From the NCBI GenBank assembly GCA_964034945.1, contig OZ035961.1:22570661-22634660 (forward strand): a stretch of 64,000 nucleotides of DNA, in the 5' to 3' direction. The notes beneath the pieces are model-generated. The model was not told the origin of the DNA, did no database searches, and saw only the letters and a program-made list of their open reading frames with translations. Numbering within the stretch: the stretch's first letter is position 1; each line of letters starts with the position of its first letter. Positions 53,801 to 60,053 of the stretch are shown here, piece by piece. The DNA is from Chrysopilus asiliformis. Its lineage: Eukaryota > Arthropoda > Insecta > Diptera > Rhagionidae. The position numbers and the translations under genes were made by a program.

Positions 53801-55497
53801 TTTATATAACGATAGGATGAAATTTGATAATCCCTTCCGCTTATTGTGTCCCGGATTGGCATAAAACAAATATGGTCACCCTATATCTACCTCAAATCCC
53901 GATTACCAAAAATATTCACACATCAGTGAAAACAGAAATGTGGAATTGCCAACGTTTTCTAATGTCCTTTTTGCAAAAAAAAATGTTTTTTCCCGTTCAA
54001 AAATTGGTTATGAAAGTACCTAAGTAACCAACAATATTTCAAAAACTGAATAAAAATAGCTCACAGTTAATTGAAGCACTCAAACAAATCTCAAAAGGTA
54101 CAAACATTTTTTAATCAACGAATAAAGAATTTTTCCCAAATGGCTTTCTCGTATTCGATTTTTCATTTTTTTTTCCAAGTTAAAAGTGGTATATCGTCAA
54201 TATGGCAGTAGGTAATTCACACTAAATTGGTTTGTTTGTCATCATGGCAATAAACTCGAATTATCGATCTCGTTAAAGGGCAAAGAATCGAGAACTTTTT
54301 AGTTTCAGTGAAATGTATCACGATTGAGGATCTACAGAACTGAAAGTACTTTTTATCGTTGAATAGGTTTCAACATATTTATGACAATAAGAGAGGATAA
54401 AATGGAATTAATCAAAGCATATATGCAGTAGAGCATAAATATGACGTTGTATCGTGTCGTGCAGACAATACGGTAAATTCAGTTTATCAATTTAAAATAC
54501 TATATGTGAGTTCGTTACATCTGATGAGATGTGCATTAAATTTATCACGGTGTACAGTACTTTATGCCATTTGTCTGGCTGTTAATTCAACTAGAGCCAC
54601 TACGATAATGCTAGACTTGGAAAAATGCTTCCAAGATTCAAAAATGCTTTTAAAAAAGTAACCGTCGTTCTTAGCAATTGTGATACAAGTTAATAAATGG
54701 GAAACAAAACAAAAAAAAAATGTACAACATGCAGCCACAATTGATGATTTAGAAAAATTGAGAAAAAAAACTATCTTTTTATACTACAATATTTCACTCG
54801 ATGTTATGCACTTAAGGTTTAGATCTTTGCGATAGTATTCAAATGTATTCAAATTAATGCAACTGCAAAAGTATTCTACAACATCCGAACTCGAATATTG
54901 TCTAGCAGAAAAGAAAATCACTGATGACTTATAAAAATGCTGTTTCGTAGGGGCTTTTTTAAAATACTTTTTTATAGTAATTAAATTTTCTTTAATTTAG
55001 TTTGTTTTTCTGTCAAAAAAAATTCTTTTTTGAAAAAAAAAAATCATTCATTTTGATTCAGCAAACTTCCACTGTTTAGAGTTTCAATCATAAACATTTG
55101 AAAACTTCATCAACAAAATATTCAAAAAAATAGAAATAATAATTAATTTCCTTCTATAAAGCTTCATGCAATTCTCTCTTAACGCCATGAACATTTAAAA
55201 TGTTCTATATTTAGTGATTGTACATAAACTTCATTAAACCTTGAAAATAACTGCACAACTTAATTTCCTCGTAATTGTTAACCCTTCAAAATCTCATTGA
55301 ACACCACCCCTAAAAACTTTATCATATTATCTAAAAATGGGAATAATTCTATTCCTGTATACAAAAACTGTGATGGTATGTCGTTTTTGTATATTAAATG
55401 TTTCGAGTATATATCGATCGCTTACCTTCATACATTTGTGCATATTGTGGAAAACCAGCAGCCCGAAGCCATTTGCACGCTTCAATTGCTTCGATCT
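11703..55497 (-). CDS. cv-c: crossveinless-c / DLC-type RhoGAP (SAM-RhoGAP-START), ten 3' coding exons, 5' end missing
   Basis: This gene spans most of the window on the minus strand. The joined exons are 55426-55497, 32793-32944, 15237-16106, 14970-15127, 14640-14905, 13304-13621, 12516-12996, 12179-12448, 11879-12058 and 11703-11817; all have GT-AG borders and compatible phases. They give 960 residues and a TAA stop. Numbering from the first visible residue: SAM about 1-65, Ser/Arg-rich linker 76-417, RhoGAP about 510-680 with arginine finger R549 in GLFRKSG, START about 715-955. Known for the family: these proteins stimulate GTP hydrolysis by Rho-class GTPases at cell cortex and adhesion sites and shape epithelia; fly cv-c acts in tracheal, Malpighian tubule and wing-vein morphogenesis. 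The match to DLC1/cv-c comes from recalled family motifs, not a search. The first exon, with the start codon, was not found up to 64000. Possible ATTAAA and AATAAA signals lie downstream (11625-11630, 10743-10748). Confidence 0.93.
11879..12058 (-). CDS. cv-c: cv-c exon, START domain
   Basis: This 180-bp exon lies between acceptor TTTTACAG and donor GTAAGT. It encodes SWQPDLPRGACVIVETSVDH, then LGGVRGVVLASRYLIEPCGS, then GRSRIMHLARVDT. GVRAVV..YLIEPCGSG is a conserved signature of DLC-type START domains. It ends in phase 2. Confidence 0.95.
12179..12448 (-). CDS. cv-c: cv-c exon, START domain middle
   Basis: This 270-bp exon lies between acceptor ATTCTAG and donor GTTGGT. It encodes SRGWVTSSSLDPNVEIAYKK, then VGDGHPLRLWRCYIDVEAPP and LKERNLWD, strongly like the DLC START domain (GWVT..., VGDGNPLKLW, ...VLRERHLWD). 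START domains form a hydrophobic lipid-binding pocket; the ligand for the DLC group is not settled. It ends in phase 2. Confidence 0.95.
12516..12996 (-). CDS. cv-c: cv-c exon, RhoGAP C-terminal part and START beginning
   Basis: This 481-bp exon lies between acceptor TCTTATAG and donor GTAAAG. It encodes HLPPEVRGDAVQSAVLLLPD, then NQMTANNLAVCLAPSLF with the conserved RhoGAP Asn (about residue 661), then a Ser/Arg spacer, then the start of the START domain (FHNWRGYLYE). It ends in phase 2. Two plus-strand open frames over this exon are shadows. Confidence 0.95.
13038..13115. mobile_element. pogo/Tigger-like end remnant in cv-c intron
   Basis: TA followed by CAGTGGAACCTCTATTTATG resembles the end of pogo/Tigger-type elements. 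Interior GTTCATAAATCGAG is the inverted partner of the TTTATGAAC piece. It is truncated by the adjoining MITE at 13116. Confidence 0.45.
13116..13273. mobile_element. MITE family B, copy in cv-c intron
   Basis: Inverted ends GGGACTGTCCAAAAATAC and GCATTTTTACGGACAGTC belong to a family with the general end GGGCTGTCCATAAAATACGT. Other copies or fragments are at 19575-19630, 46561-46725, 36371-36394, 45001-45030 and 60418-60442. It lies in the intron between the two RhoGAP exons. Confidence 0.7.
13304..13621 (-). CDS. cv-c: cv-c exon, RhoGAP domain N-terminal part
   Basis: This 318-bp exon lies between acceptor TTTTTCAG and donor GTAAGT. It encodes KVFGIPFLLVLQRSGHSLPQ, then DQIGLFRKSGVKSRI with the catalytic arginine finger (R549), and later YDVADMLKQYFRDLPESLL. 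These are the core RhoGAP motifs; the Arg is inserted into the GTPase active site. The domain continues in the next exon. The exon ends in phase 1. Confidence 0.95.
14274..14464. repeat. GA / GAGAGG microsatellite
   Basis: A run of about 190 bp of GAGAGG and GA units lies in the intron upstream of the RhoGAP exon. It translates as Arg-Glu-Gly repeats in several frames; none is a gene. Its purine bias could form triplex or slipped structures. Confidence 0.95.
14640..14905 (-). CDS. cv-c: cv-c exon, pre-RhoGAP region
   Basis: This 266-bp exon lies between acceptor CATTTTAG and donor GTGAGT. It encodes the VRWHSFQ segment, then FDAMSCGQLQVIRKLALVTL, then ERYCPSHRSGWNWELPKFIK and KIKTPDYR. This block immediately precedes the RhoGAP domain in DLC1-3 and is diagnostic of the family. 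It ends in phase 1, and its last base joins AT of the next exon to give Asp. Confidence 0.94.
14970..15127 (-). CDS. cv-c: cv-c exon, basic linker
   Basis: This 158-bp exon lies between acceptor ATTTCAG and donor GTAAAA. It encodes IKVKKLSRGGSLNLGKDSKR and a further Arg/Ser-rich stretch ending ESDKEDVKI. It begins in phase 0 and ends in phase 2, joining C of the next exon to form Ser. The strongly basic composition suggests a membrane- or phosphorylation-linked linker; that role is inference. Confidence 0.88.
15237..16106 (-). CDS. cv-c: cv-c exon, Ser/Arg-rich linker
   Basis: This 870-bp exon (290 codons, phase 0 at both ends) covers residues 76-365. Acceptor CCTTGCAG precedes KDDSDDEG; donor GTAAGG follows NNTE. 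It opens with an acidic run and ENWTFQPQSRRWSRVGE, a conserved DLC-family segment. It continues with a basic stretch (LKDGAKAFLRRVESIKSRRR) and LVISGP, also family hallmarks, then Ser/Pro-rich sequence typical of a phosphorylated, disordered linker. No obvious LD-like talin motif was recognised. The frame runs on past the donor to an in-intron stop, so the exon end rests on the splice site and phase. Confidence 0.93.
16620..16985 (-). other. GC-richer block upstream of linker exon, possible alternative 5' exon
   Basis: About 365 bp of clearly higher GC stands out in the intron, roughly 500 bp above the 870-bp linker exon. It has only very short frames on the minus strand (for example one of 18 codons). 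That would fit a 5' UTR of a short transcript lacking the SAM domain, as alternative promoters are common in the DLC family. No canonical promoter or convincing donor was fixed, so this is inference. Confidence 0.2.
17400..17790. mobile_element. family A ('GGGTGACC') relic with poly-C tract
   Basis: It contains three inverted GCGCCGCAGG-type modules (17413, 17443, 17578), a run of 22 C at 17699-17720, and a right end of CACGGATTCACATAAAAACT followed by ATGGTCTAC. This resembles the right ends at 36216-36256 and 53850-53884. The left end was not resolved. Confidence 0.5.
19575..19630. mobile_element. family B MITE, very short copy
   Basis: GGGCCTGTCCAGAAAATACA and the inverted GACGTATTTATGGACAGCCC are almost back to back. 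The copy is 56 bp of little more than two inverted ends. Confidence 0.65.
19704..20329. mobile_element. family A relic with poly-G tract
   Basis: The left end TTAGGACAGTCATATTAATT and the right end GGGACGTGTAGTCAACCTA are degenerate forms of TAGGGTGACC...GGTCACCCTA. Inside are a G18-A-G15 run (19773-19806), the modules at about 19910, 19945 and 20061, and CCGGGACTGTCCCGG. Confidence 0.55.
22275..22544. mobile_element. family A element, short copy
   Basis: Ends are TAGGGTGACC (22275-22284) and GGTTACCCTA (22535-22544). The interior has CTGCGCCGCAGACGAAAA at about 22393 and, near the right end, CCGGGACCGTTCCAGTC and CCGGGACGTATGG. It is 270 bp and non-coding. Confidence 0.75.
23590..23705. mobile_element. 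family C MITE
   Basis: Ends are CAGCCCTATTCTGGC and the inverted GCCAGAATAGAGCTG. The left end is duplicated (CAGCCCTATTCTGG also at 23574-23587). A related, longer copy lies at about 38207-38408. It directly abuts the transposase relic that starts at 23743. Confidence 0.6.
23856..24175 (+). pseudogene. Tc/mariner-superfamily transposase, internally deleted and frameshifted
   Basis: The reading frame starts MVKFTNEQ, a typical start of these transposases. It then jumps directly to CHTAGQTIDLLKEKFGNRVI, which belongs just after the second catalytic Asp, so most of the N-terminal half is deleted. At VEW the frame breaks: the following bases resume in another frame as TRSCDLTLLDFFLWGYVKSL, the third catalytic-residue region, as if one base were lost. 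The C-terminal part runs to 24175. A likely element end, GGGTCTTTCAATAAGG, lies at about 23745; the right end was not found. It cannot encode an active enzyme. Confidence 0.75.
27949..28334 (+). repeat. GACA-tailed interspersed repeat, copy 2
   Basis: It starts ACTAGCTTGCATACCCGTCG and carries one internal unit with CAGGCCAATCGGTTCAGTAG and CCCTCCCCTTACTTACC. It ends in a GACAGACAGACAGACA tract followed by ATATTAGTATGATT. It is similar to 2007-2557 but shorter. Confidence 0.75.
28943..29160. mobile_element. piggyBac-like MITE
   Basis: A 218-bp element lies between two TTAA sites (28939-28942 and 29161-29164). Its ends are CACGTTCATGACGT and the inverted ATGTCACGAACGTG, with inner inverted repeats TCGTGTACCAC.GGTGGTACA. 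TTAA flanks fit the piggyBac superfamily. It is GC-richer than the surroundings and non-coding. Confidence 0.75.
31367..31753. mobile_element. PIF/Harbinger-like MITE with about 65-bp inverted repeats
   Basis: The ends AGCTAGAACCTGAATCGTAC and its complement extend for about 65 bp with one mismatch, and TAA flanks both sides (31364-31366, 31754-31756). The interior retains a short frame FDDKLIEEVQNNEL, which looks like the first helix of a MADF/Myb-SANT-like domain, after an ATG with an early stop. It appears to be a deletion derivative of an element that once carried a MADF gene. Confidence 0.75.
32793..32944 (-). CDS. cv-c: cv-c exon, second half of SAM domain
   Basis: This 152-bp exon has acceptor TTTTCAG above 32944 and donor GTATGT below 32793. 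After the split Asp codon it reads LQFPIDLSNVAKDNPILEAD, then PLQSLYRRLCILNRCATMRL, matching the end of the DLC-type SAM domain (the FPID...LCRRL.LNKCA pattern). It ends in phase 0. It sits alone between introns of about 22.5 kb upstream and 16.7 kb downstream. The plus-strand open frame over the same bases is a shadow. Confidence 0.94.
36000..36256. mobile_element. family A relic, right part
   Basis: It ends GTTCCGGATTGACTCAAAAA, then ATATGGTCACCCAT at about 36256, like the right end at 53884. A C-rich tract (36160-36190) and a CTTTGCGGCGAG module lie inside. The left end is unclear. Confidence 0.45.
38207..38408. mobile_element. family C MITE, longer copy
   Basis: The right end TCGGTCACAACCCCAGAATA followed by GGGCG matches the family end in reverse. 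Left sequence GACTGTCAGGTGCCAATGAC matches the inner part of the 23590 copy. The left terminus is degenerate. Confidence 0.45.
38521..38888. mobile_element. PIF/Harbinger-like MITE
   Basis: Inverted ends of about 40 bp: AGTCTGAGTTACATTGCGAC on the left and its diverged complement (TGTCGTCACAATATAACTCA followed by GGC is the right-end form) on the right, continuing with CGAC-rich sequence. TTAA occurs at both borders (38517-38520, 38889-38892). The end sequence resembles that at 61893. It is non-coding. Confidence 0.7.
39278..39625. repeat. dispersed repeat, inverted relative to 56310-56560
   Basis: Beginning ACTAGCAGACCCTTTGTTTC, with AGACCCTTTGTTTCCAGCTT repeated once in tandem. The part from about 39345 to 39610 is the reverse complement of 56315-56560 with good conservation, including ATATCACCATACGGGT and GCATGTTATCAAAAAAGTGC. 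Confidence 0.75.
41017..42164 (+). CDS. Tc1-family DD34E transposase, split by a 113-bp block
   Basis: Two segments, 41017-41493 and 41607-42164, join in frame to 344 residues, a normal Tc1 transposase length. The N terminus has the paired-type helix-turn-helix (LTLQQRVEIQLLKQQGKSQV, then SRRAVEYVIEWFEKTG). The catalytic triad is D154 in WSDESNF, D248 in QQDNAPCH and E283 in NPIEHLW, with 34 residues between the last two, the Tc1 spacing. The known role of such an enzyme is cut-and-paste transposition at TA sites. Between the parts, 41494-41606 carries stop codons and shifts the frame; it looks like an intron whose donor is damaged. The start ATG at 41017 is the first in frame. The enzyme may be inactive if the block is not removed. 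Confidence 0.92.
41494..41606 (+). other. intron-like 113-bp insertion in transposase
   Basis: The block starts GGGAGTAAAA after CAG and ends TTTTTCATTATTTTTTAG before GTTTTC. The 3' end is a good acceptor with a pyrimidine tract. The 5' end differs from the donor consensus GTGAGT by one base (G in place of T). Removing exactly 113 bp restores the conserved NFQ-VFG junction. The nearest GT, at 41498, would leave four extra bases and a frameshift. Confidence 0.7.
43080..43960. other. GC-richer, coding-like but degenerate block
   Basis: Nearly 900 bp have higher GC and short open pieces broken by stops, including a GRRKRPYFGHIMQTP-like stretch near 43540 that faintly recalls the C-terminal tail of LINE reverse transcriptases. 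A short GAT-repeat is at 43695-43712. No domain could be named; it is probably a decayed retroelement or gene fragment. Confidence 0.3.
44111..44200. mobile_element. family A left end
   Basis: ACGGTGACCCGACGTGCCGA is followed by GGGACAGTCCCGAATTTCCG, the left-end form of the family. Modules at 44569, 44940 and 45252 may be internal parts of the same insertion. The right end was not found. Confidence 0.45.
46411..46557. mobile_element. 147-bp MITE with CTAGC-rich inverted ends
   Basis: The ends ATGCCTAGTTGGCATTAGGC and the complement form TGATGTCAACCGGGCAT are inverted over about 36 bp with several mismatches. The core is AT-rich. It stops three bases before a family B element. Confidence 0.7.
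46561..46725. mobile_element. family B MITE
   Basis: Ends are GGACTGTCCATCAAATACGT and the inverted TACGTATTTTCTGGACAGCC. The interior is 165 bp and GC-richer. It is directly flanked by other inverted-repeat elements on both sides. Confidence 0.75.
46791..47056. mobile_element. foldback element with about 120-bp arms
   Basis: Arms start ATATCGTCGGCTAAAAGTGA at 46791 and its complement ends at 47056. They stay paired through GTGCTAAGTCC and, after a break, through the AACCTTGTTAAATC region to the centre. Inside the arms, ATTTGGTATAAT is in the same orientation on both sides instead of inverted. It is non-coding. Confidence 0.85.
47705..47881 (+). CDS. possible plus-strand exon in cv-c intron
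   Basis: A strong acceptor (CTATTTTGCTTACAG) precedes 47705 and a near-perfect donor (GTAAGTAT) follows 47881. The segment is GC-richer than its flanks. From ATG 47732 it reads MANAKGYGHLGTNSNESIPL and continues to the donor without a stop (50 codons). Upstream of that ATG the frame has a stop inside the exon, so it would be a first coding exon with 5' UTR. No partner exon or domain was recognised. It could be an exon of a nested gene or non-coding RNA, or chance. Confidence 0.25.
48360..48600. repeat. two 'GTGGTCCGATTG' repeat units
   Basis: Two diverged units carry GTGTGGTCCGATTGGATTT and AAGTGATTCAATTGGATTTT, each followed by a TATGGA...AGTTATGT box. They are copies of the unit at 1840-1990. 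Confidence 0.6.
49360..49625. repeat. two 'GTGGTCCGATTG' repeat units
   Basis: Two tandem, diverged units contain GAATGGTGCGATTGAATTTT and GAGTGGTCCGATTGAGTTTT, each followed by GATGTATG. They have the same layout as the units at 48360-48600. Confidence 0.6.
50932..51911. mobile_element. 980-bp inverted-repeat element, ATAATTATG-rich
   Basis: Ends are CTACACGGAGAAAAAAATTA and its complement (AATTTTTTTCTCCGTGTAG), with TA possibly duplicated at the borders if CACGGAG is taken as the end. The interior is made of many short CATAATTATG / CATATTATGGTTGG repeats, often with GGGG or CCCC beside them. It has no transposase frame and would be a non-autonomous element, perhaps Tc/mariner-related. Confidence 0.8.
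52406..52653. mobile_element. pogo-like MITE
   Basis: A 248-bp element with ends CAGTAATCCCTCCAACTGCG and its complement lies between TA dinucleotides (52404-52405, 52654-52655). The right side repeats AACCGCGCAGTT several times in tandem. Ends and TA target fit pogo/Tigger-type elements. Confidence 0.85.
53349..53884. mobile_element. family A element, most complete copy
   Basis: Ends are TAGGGTGAC (53349-53357) and GGTCACCCTA (53875-53884). Inside the left end is GTCGGGACAGTCTCGG; inside the right end is TGTCCCGGATTGGCATAAAA. One inverted module lies at 53517. The long T-rich centre gives a spurious frame. Confidence 0.75.
55426..55497 (-). CDS. cv-c: cv-c exon, first half of SAM domain
   Basis: This is a 72-bp exon. 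Acceptor TTTCAG lies just above 55497 and donor GTAAGC just below 55426. It encodes EIEAIEACKWLRAAGFPQY and then AQMYE, the opening helices of the DLC-family SAM domain. It starts with the last two bases of a split codon and ends with one base (phase 1) that joins to AT of the next exon to give Asp. Since the frame is open at its 5' edge and there is no ATG, at least one upstream coding exon must exist. SAM domains mediate protein-protein or lipid contacts. Confidence 0.93.
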
Positions 55498-56309
55498 CTG
55501 AAACAAAATAAGAAAACCATGATGTTTTTTTTCGCATTTTTAAAGTGTTAATATGTGTGAAATGGGGAAAATTGTATGCGCATATTTTTTGCATTTCATT
55601 TAAGTAATTCAATATTCATTTTTCTTGCTTTTTCAATTCTGTTTTGTTAATTTTTTTTCAAATTGCTGTTATTAAAACTGATTTATTTCGTGTGATTCGT
55701 ACTTTCATCGTTTCTTAATTTTGAAGAAAAAATGTACATAGTATTTAATTTTTAATTGGTGTTGATATAAGAAAATTATGATCTTTTACGAATTTCCAAA
55801 CACCTTTTTTACTTTGTTATACGAAGTATAATAATTTGCTCTGGATTATAAAAGCGCCTACAGGTAGTCTTCAAATTTTAATCGAAGTCTAAATTTACAC
55901 CTAAAAAGGACCCTCGATTTTCCGTCTTCTTATCGACCTCTGTAGGTTTTGCAGAGCCCTTTGTGGGTCCTGTGTTGAATTTCGAATTTAAGTAATCTAT
56001 ATAAAAAAAACTTTTTTGTAGAACTTCTTAGATATACCAATAGATAGGGAAATCTTTCTTTGTGTAAATTCAGGACATTTTTAATGCCTCGAAAATAATC
56101 GAAAAACATCCACCAAGGCAAAGCTGCGCATGCGGCAAGAACATTGTCTTACGTTCCTCTTGTCTTATTTCAAAAAAGCGAGTTTTTGTGTAACTTTTCT
56201 CTTTAGAATGCAAAACAAATTGCGCCGCAGGTAAGGTGTTTAGAAACATAAAAAAAATTATAATGAAATGCGCTGCGGGCAAAGTTTTATTGAACAAACA
56301 TAACAAAAG

Positions 56310-56890
56310 CTATAATTGCCAATCTCGCAATCATTGGAAACCCGTATGGTGATATTCGTATCAAAATTCGAACAGTTATACCAAAATTCCAATCTGAAGT
56401 CAAACTTTCCAATAAGATTTTTTAAAATTTATTCCAATGTATGGGAGTTTTATGTAGAATCATATCCTAAATAACTTTTGTTCTTGGACTTTTTTGATAA
56501 GATGCACCGTTTTTGAGGTATTCGCAAAAAACGATTTCGTTCGTATGGGGGGTACCCCCCCTAATGGTCCATTTTTGCCCATTAACGAACTTAGCCTCGC
56601 ATTTTACGAAAAACAGATCCACGCAAAATTTCAAGTCTCTAGTTCAATCCGTGCGCCCGCAATCCGCGCCACAGACAGACAGACGGACAGACAGACAGAC
56701 AGACAGACGGACAGACAGACAGACAGACGGACAGACAGACAGACGGACGGACATGCAGAAATTAATTATTTTTATCATTCTAAACACACTGGTGTAATTC
56801 ATTTTTTTGTGCGATGACGGGATCTTGGCGTTACAAACGGTAAGGCAAAGTTAGTATACCCTTTGGTTTCACCATACGGGTATAAAAACA
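56310..56890 (+). repeat. dispersed repeat with GACA/GACG tail
   Basis: The first part (56315-56560) is the reverse complement of 39345-39610. It continues to a CAGACAGACAGACGGACAGA array (about 56672-56752), then CACACTGGTGTAATTCATTT and GGTTTCACCATACGGGTATA. Frames over the array encode Thr-Asp-Arg-Gln repeats and are artefacts. Confidence 0.8.
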
Positions 56891-58203
56891 AGTTGCAGGC
56901 AGAAATTCTTAAAAAACTGCGCAGCATGCAAAAACTTTAAGGTTTCAAGACTAAATCGAATAACCTGCGATATAAATTGACTTTCCGGGACATCGGAACA
57001 ACATGCCGAAATTTGGGACTGTCTCGGCAATCCGGGACGTATGATAAGCCTTTTATCTGCGGTATAAGGAAGAGCACACTTTTAGCTGCGGTATAAGGAA
57101 AAGCTGCACAGGAAAAACCGCACAAATACATATAAAAAAATCGTGTCATTTACACAAAAGTAGTTTCAGATCACACTTTTTTGAAAAAAGAAAAATGACA
57201 CATTTTAAAAATTAGTACAAAAATGCGCCGCGGGCGATATTTTGTTAAAAAAAAAAGTTATAGTTTTTACTGTTGCACCCCACCCACCCCCTTTTGACCC
57301 GTCCACACCCTGCTCTTCACGCTTTTCTCCGATTTTTTGTAAGGGATTGCCATCACACACCCACAGACCCTCTCCTTATTAGTCTATGAACTCAGGTATA
57401 ACTCAGTTGATGAACAGTCGCTAAGTGACATAAAAATGCACTTCCGATTGTTTAAACATGTCTCGCCAGTTTGGGTTTTTTGAAGATGATTTTTCAATTT
57501 TTAGTTACTAACATATTTACTCTTATGGCACAAAATATTCTTGAATAACTTGAATTGCTGTGAAAATTTCACTTTTCTATCAAAATCAATTTTCTCAATG
57601 TTGGCAATTTACAATCAAAGTTTCTACAGGTCTCGTTTAAAATCTAATTGATTGTCATTTATTAATAAAAGATTTGTACAATTTGACCAAATCGGGAAAG
57701 GAAAATGTAATAAGCGAAAATTCAACAAATAAAATTAATCGATGCTTGTAAGATAGTGTAGAAAGTGAAATTTAAAACTGAGAAACGATTAATTGAAGAC
57801 AAGTTAAACGGCGGAACTCAATGAGACCCAGCACGGACCCCCAATAAAGTAAATAAATAAACAACTATACAAAATAAACAGCTAGATAAGATACACGGAC
57901 TGCAAAAAATAAAAGACGACAAAGAATCAATAAAGAAATGCTAGTGAAATGCTAATAGTATGACAATTCGGCTGTCGTAAAGTTTAATAATAGTGCAATA
58001 AATACACTTCACAGACCACGTAGACACATCACTAGACAGGTAACGTGTTCTAGCTGTCATGTGCGATTTTTCTGATATTTTATTCATTGTGACACGCCTG
58101 GCGTAAGACCACGATCGAGGTGCGAATTAGATAAAAGGAGACCAAAGCATGAGCCAGTATTCATTACTTGACATCGTTTGGACAAAAGAGCAATTGGAAC
58201 AGC

Positions 58204-58245
58204 TATAAAATAGACAAACCAGCGAAATGTAAATCAGGTTTCGTG
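58204..58245 (+). promoter_or_regulatory. possible TATA / initiator pair
   Basis: TATAAAATAG at 58204 is followed about 31 bp later by AATCAGGTTT, near the spacing of a TATA-Inr core promoter. The region 57700-58400 is unique and less AT-rich than its flanks. It faces away from cv-c, and no gene is evident downstream on this strand, so this is weak. Confidence 0.15.
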
Positions 58246-59090
58246 TTACGGTATGGGTTGCCGTGTCTCTAATGTCGGTAGTCGGACAGTTTCGAGGATG
58301 TTTGGAGCCTGTGGATGATGATGACCTGTGGGACTTTATTTGAGGTGTCTGGAACTGGCAAAGTCCAATCTACATGAAACTCATGCATTTTCCAGTGATT
58401 AATCACTTTATTGGGCACTCGCAACATTCGTTAACTTGATATGGCGCCAAATAGTTTAATGTCTTGTCTAAAGCGGAATTGGACATCGTATTGTTTTAGA
58501 TACTTTATGACTAACAATAACAATGGCACCTATCGGTTTTGTATTTTTATATCCAAAATAAGCAAAATTGCTGAGCAAAAACGAGGCGTTGAAATTCAAA
58601 TTTTTACGGTCATTGGGTAAGCTTCTGATTCATTTTGACTGACTAAGATGTGATTTTAGATGATTGGTCAATGTGTGTTATTTCTAACTATGTACTTTGG
58701 ATTGCACGTTATTTCTTGTTTGATTTAAGAATTTCAAACAATTTTACTGAATAAAATATCTGTTGTGAAAAGCACATGACTAGAATATCTACTATAACCC
58801 ATCAAGCAAAAAATTAAAGATATCGAGTTAGAGTAAAAGGTAAAAATGTGAAGGATTTTCAGATTTTTGGTTATCAATTTCAATATTTTTTTTCGAAAAA
58901 TCGTTAGTTTGCAATGAATTTGCAAAGAGCTAGTTTTTCATTTTTTAATGAAAATATACCAATAACGGTAAAAGATAGTAGATAATAATAAAAAACAACA
59001 CTGTGGGTAAAACTGTTTTCTCAAATTCACATGATCGAACCACAAAACACCCTCACCCTCAGTTTTAAAGATAACAGCAAAAAACCAATA

Positions 59091-59518
59091 AGGGTATTCA
59101 CAGTCCTCTTTTAATTTTGGGTATTCGGTGTTTTCGGTAATATTAAAAGACTGAAAATATTCTGCTGTGAACATCCCACAGCATAGATCACATATGTACC
59201 TTTAAATCCATGTTTGATGTATTCTTTTGAATTTCTATTGTGGCAACGGCTATCAAAATTGAAAAAAAATGGCAGTCCGATGAGATAACCAGCGAGAATA
59301 TTTGACAACTAAAAACATTACTAGCGCCACTCGCGGTTTATTCTTGATACCGAATAACCGGGCCGGAAAACACGACTCAAGGCATGTCTACAATTACCGA
59401 ATCCGGTAATTCATTTTTACATGAACCAAATTACCGTCTCTGTAAAAATCTGTTAAATTTTACTGAATTACCGAGCGGTAAAATTACTCGCAATTTAAAA
59501 AAGGACTGTGAATACCCT
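59091..59518. mobile_element. MITE family D, copy 2
   Basis: Ends are AGGGTATTCACAGTCCTCTT and the inverted GGACTGTGAATACCCT. It is similar to 7384-7880 but about 70 bp shorter. AAT on both sides may be the target duplication. Confidence 0.85.
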
Positions 59519-60053
59519 TAATATTTCCGAGATACCAGTATATCTCGATAACGTTGTGCGATAAAAAGTTTAGTAAAAGATGAAAGTAGGAAATTTAATT
59601 GTTTTCAACTTTTGTTAACCATAAGATGCGCAATCTCGGAGTAAATCGCGAAAAACAAAATCGAGAATTTCGAAAAGTCGCCATTTTGGGCATTTCTGGT
59701 TGGGATCGTCCCATTGCAAAATTTCCTGCCTCTAGCTCAAGTAGTTTTTTAAAAATCTTTTTTTTTGGATACGAGAAAGAGGCGCAAGATACAAGTTTTT
59801 TCCCGAGCGCCGCTGTACCTTCGTAGGGCACTGCTGCCTCGGGTAGTTAAATGACAAAGTCTGTAGCTCAGTGCGAGTTTTTCACAGAGATTAAAAAACC
59901 CTGTGGCGCATTATTTCAAAGATATCTGGGGTATATTTATTTGTATTAAAGAAGTAGAATCCTATTATTTAAAATTAAGCACCGTCAATATGGGCTCTAT
60001 TACTATTGCGACCAAAATGGTTTCAGGAGACCTCCTATTGCGACCAAAATGGT

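Larger units (their letters stand above)
32945..55425. other. very large cv-c intron splitting the SAM domain
   Basis: This is about 22.5 kb with no supported host gene. 32950-38200 is mostly AT-rich non-coding DNA with a family A right end at about 36216-36256 and a family B fragment at 36371-36394. After 38.2 kb it carries several MITEs and the Tc1 element. 42290-43070, 45300-46400, 47060-47700, 49700-50900 and 53900-55420 showed nothing I can support. Confidence 0.6.

Noticed and set aside
56494..56817. Protein with Thr-Asp-Arg-Gln repeats
   Set aside because: It is a translation of a GACA/GACG array in a dispersed repeat.
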